From CAYLOC01 sp964385195 (GTDB lineage: Bacteria; Actinomycetota; Actinomycetes; Propionibacteriales; Nocardioidaceae): a stretch of DNA of 7,057 nucleotides. The notes under the pieces were generated by a model. The model had not been told where the DNA came from. It made no database searches and saw nothing but the letters and a program-made list of their open reading frames with translations. The DNA is taken from assembly GCA_964385195.1 (NCBI GenBank), contig CAYLOC010000168.1, forward strand, positions 1 through 7,057. The letters are read 5' to 3'. This document shows positions 6,095 through 7,057 of the stretch, piece by piece (positions within the stretch are counted from its first letter, which is position 1; every line of letters starts with the position of its first letter). The position numbers and the translations under genes were made by a program.

Positions 6095-7012
6095 GTGAAG
6101 GTGGTACTGCCGTTCTCCCCCGATGAGCTCTCCGCGGTTCCCGACGGTTTCGACATCGAGGTCGCCGACGCCGTGGACGACTGGCCCGCGTCGGCGGCCG
6201 ACGCTGAGTTCTACGTGCCGTCGTACCGGTTCAGCCGGCGTGTCGTGCAGGTTCTCCCGCAGCTGCCGCGGCTGCGGGTGGTGCAGACGCTGACCGCGGG
6301 CTATGACCACATCCTGCCCCTCCTCCCCGACGGTGTGACGTTGTGCAACGCCTCGGAGATCCACGCCACCGCGACCTCGGAGCACGCCGTCGGGCTGATG
6401 ATCGCCGCACAGCGCCGGCTCCCGGAACTCGCGGTGGCCCAGACCCGGCACGAGTGGGACCAGCAGATGACCTCCTCACTGGCCGACCGCCGGGTGCTCG
6501 TGGTCGGGGCCGGGCACATCGGGCAGGCGATCCGCCGCCGGCTGGACGGGTTCGAATGCTCGGTCACGCTGGTCGGGCGCACCGCGCGGGGCGAGGTCCG
6601 TGCCATCGCCGAGCTGCCACAGTTGTTGCCGCAGGCGGAGATCGTGGTCCTCGCCGTACCGCACACCCCGGAGACCGAGGGGATCGTCGACAAGGACTTC
6701 CTCGCGGCGATGCCCGACGGGGCGCTGCTGGTCAACGTCGGCCGGGGCAAGCTCGTGGTCACCGAGTCGCTGGTCGCCGAGCTCCAGGCGGGTCGGCTGC
6801 GAGCCGCGGTCGACGTGACCGACCCCGAGCCGCTGCCCGAGGACCACCCGCTGTGGAGCGCGCCGAACACGTTCATCACGCCCCACCAGGGCGGCGCCGC
6901 GACGTCGATGTGGCCCCGCGCGTACCGGCTGGTGGCCGACCAGCTGCAGTTGATCAGCCGCGGTGAGCCCCCGCGCAACGTCGTCGCCGGCCCCCCCGCC
7001 GTACCCCTCTAA
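6095..7012 (+). CDS. D-2-hydroxyacid dehydrogenase family, NAD(P)-dependent
   Basis: This 305-residue oxidoreductase belongs to the D-isomer-specific 2-hydroxyacid dehydrogenases, which interconvert 2-oxo acids and D-2-hydroxy acids in the cytoplasm. The split catalytic domain covers about residues 1-100 and 270-305, with TAGYDHI (67-73). The Rossmann domain covers 101-269, with VVGAGHIGQAI (136-146) as the dinucleotide loop. The expected catalytic residues are present: Arg217 in NVGRG, Glu245 in DPEPLP and His264 in TPHQGG. At the end of the second strand, VGRTARG (160-166) has Arg162 where NAD-specific enzymes usually carry Asp, which favours NADPH. The GTG at 6095 is chosen by the MKVVLPFS start; GTG 6101 is an alternative with AGAAGG (6088-6093) at better spacing. 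It lies 25 nt after the GH3 stop. The substrate is unknown: glyoxylate, hydroxypyruvate, phosphoglycerate or lactate-type acids are all compatible. Confidence 0.9.
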   Translation: MKVVLPFSPDELSAVPDGFDIEVADAVDDWPASAADAEFYVPSYRFSRRVVQVLPQLPRLRVVQTLTAGYDHILPLLPDGVTLCNASEIHATATSEHAVGLMIAAQRRLPELAVAQTRHEWDQQMTSSLADRRVLVVGAGHIGQAIRRRLDGFECSVTLVGRTARGEVRAIAELPQLLPQAEIVVLAVPHTPETEGIVDKDFLAAMPDGALLVNVGRGKLVVTESLVAELQAGRLRAAVDVTDPEPLPEDHPLWSAPNTFITPHQGGAATSMWPRAYRLVADQLQLISRGEPPRNVVAGPPAVPL

Positions 7013-7056
7013 CGTCCTGCACCCCGCGCACGACAGCGACCGCCCTGCAGGACGTT
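7011..7056. terminator. Inverted repeat at the operon end, probable terminator
   Basis: AACGTCCTGCA (7011-7021) and TGCAGGACGTT (7046-7056) are perfect 11-bp inverted arms around a 24-nt GC-rich loop. The left arm starts within the TAA stop (7010-7012) of the dehydrogenase gene. No T-tract is visible before the window ends, so an intrinsic terminator is not proven. A transcript-stabilising hairpin, or a bidirectional terminator shared with a convergent gene beyond the window, would fit too. The loop is longer than usual for an intrinsic terminator. Confidence 0.5.
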
Positions 7057-7057
7057 C

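Noticed and set aside
1..7057. RNA genes, CRISPR arrays, insertion sequences or attachment sites
   Set aside because: I found no cloverleaf, regularly spaced repeat, transposase motif or flanking target duplication. Intergenic space is only 115, 16 and 25 bp plus the 45-bp tail.

Overview
This 7 kb, GC-rich window looks like a chromosomal piece of a high-GC actinobacterium. The grounds are strong G/C bias at third codon positions, frequent GTG starts, a lipoprotein sugar-binding protein with a long Ser/Gly/Thr linker, and a CUT1-type importer with no ATPase gene of its own. The genus cannot be fixed from the sequence.

Layout: a ROK-family repressor gene runs leftward (1-1215). A 115-bp divergent regulatory region separates it from a rightward gene train. 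That region carries a perfect 6-1-6 palindrome (1230-1242), a likely ROK operator, and a good minus-strand -10 box. The rightward genes are a lipoprotein solute-binding protein (1331-2731), a MalF-type permease (2748-3734), a MalG-type permease (3731-4633), a cytoplasmic family-3 glycoside hydrolase of the NagZ/beta-N-acetylhexosaminidase type (4630-6069), and a D-2-hydroxyacid dehydrogenase (6095-7012). The middle genes are tightly packed: a 16-nt gap, then GTGA and ATGA start/stop overlaps, so they are almost certainly one operon. The dehydrogenase follows after 25 nt and may also have a leaderless promoter of its own. An 11-bp inverted repeat begins at the last stop codon and closes the window, probably as a terminator.

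Working model (inference): the lipoprotein captures an N-acetylglucosamine-containing oligosaccharide (chitin- or peptidoglycan-derived). The two permeases import it, powered by a shared MsiK-type ATPase encoded elsewhere. The GH3 enzyme, which has no signal peptide, removes GlcNAc in the cytoplasm. The ROK protein represses the operon until a sugar ligand binds. The role of the dehydrogenase in this scheme is unclear. There is no intergenic stretch over 300 bp, and I saw no RNA gene, mobile element or CRISPR array. The system as a whole is a recognisable type. The less ordinary points are a ROK regulator without cysteines or the zinc motif, a GH3 loop variant that leaves open phosphorolysis rather than hydrolysis, the possible leaderless start of the dehydrogenase, and the association of that dehydrogenase with the operon.
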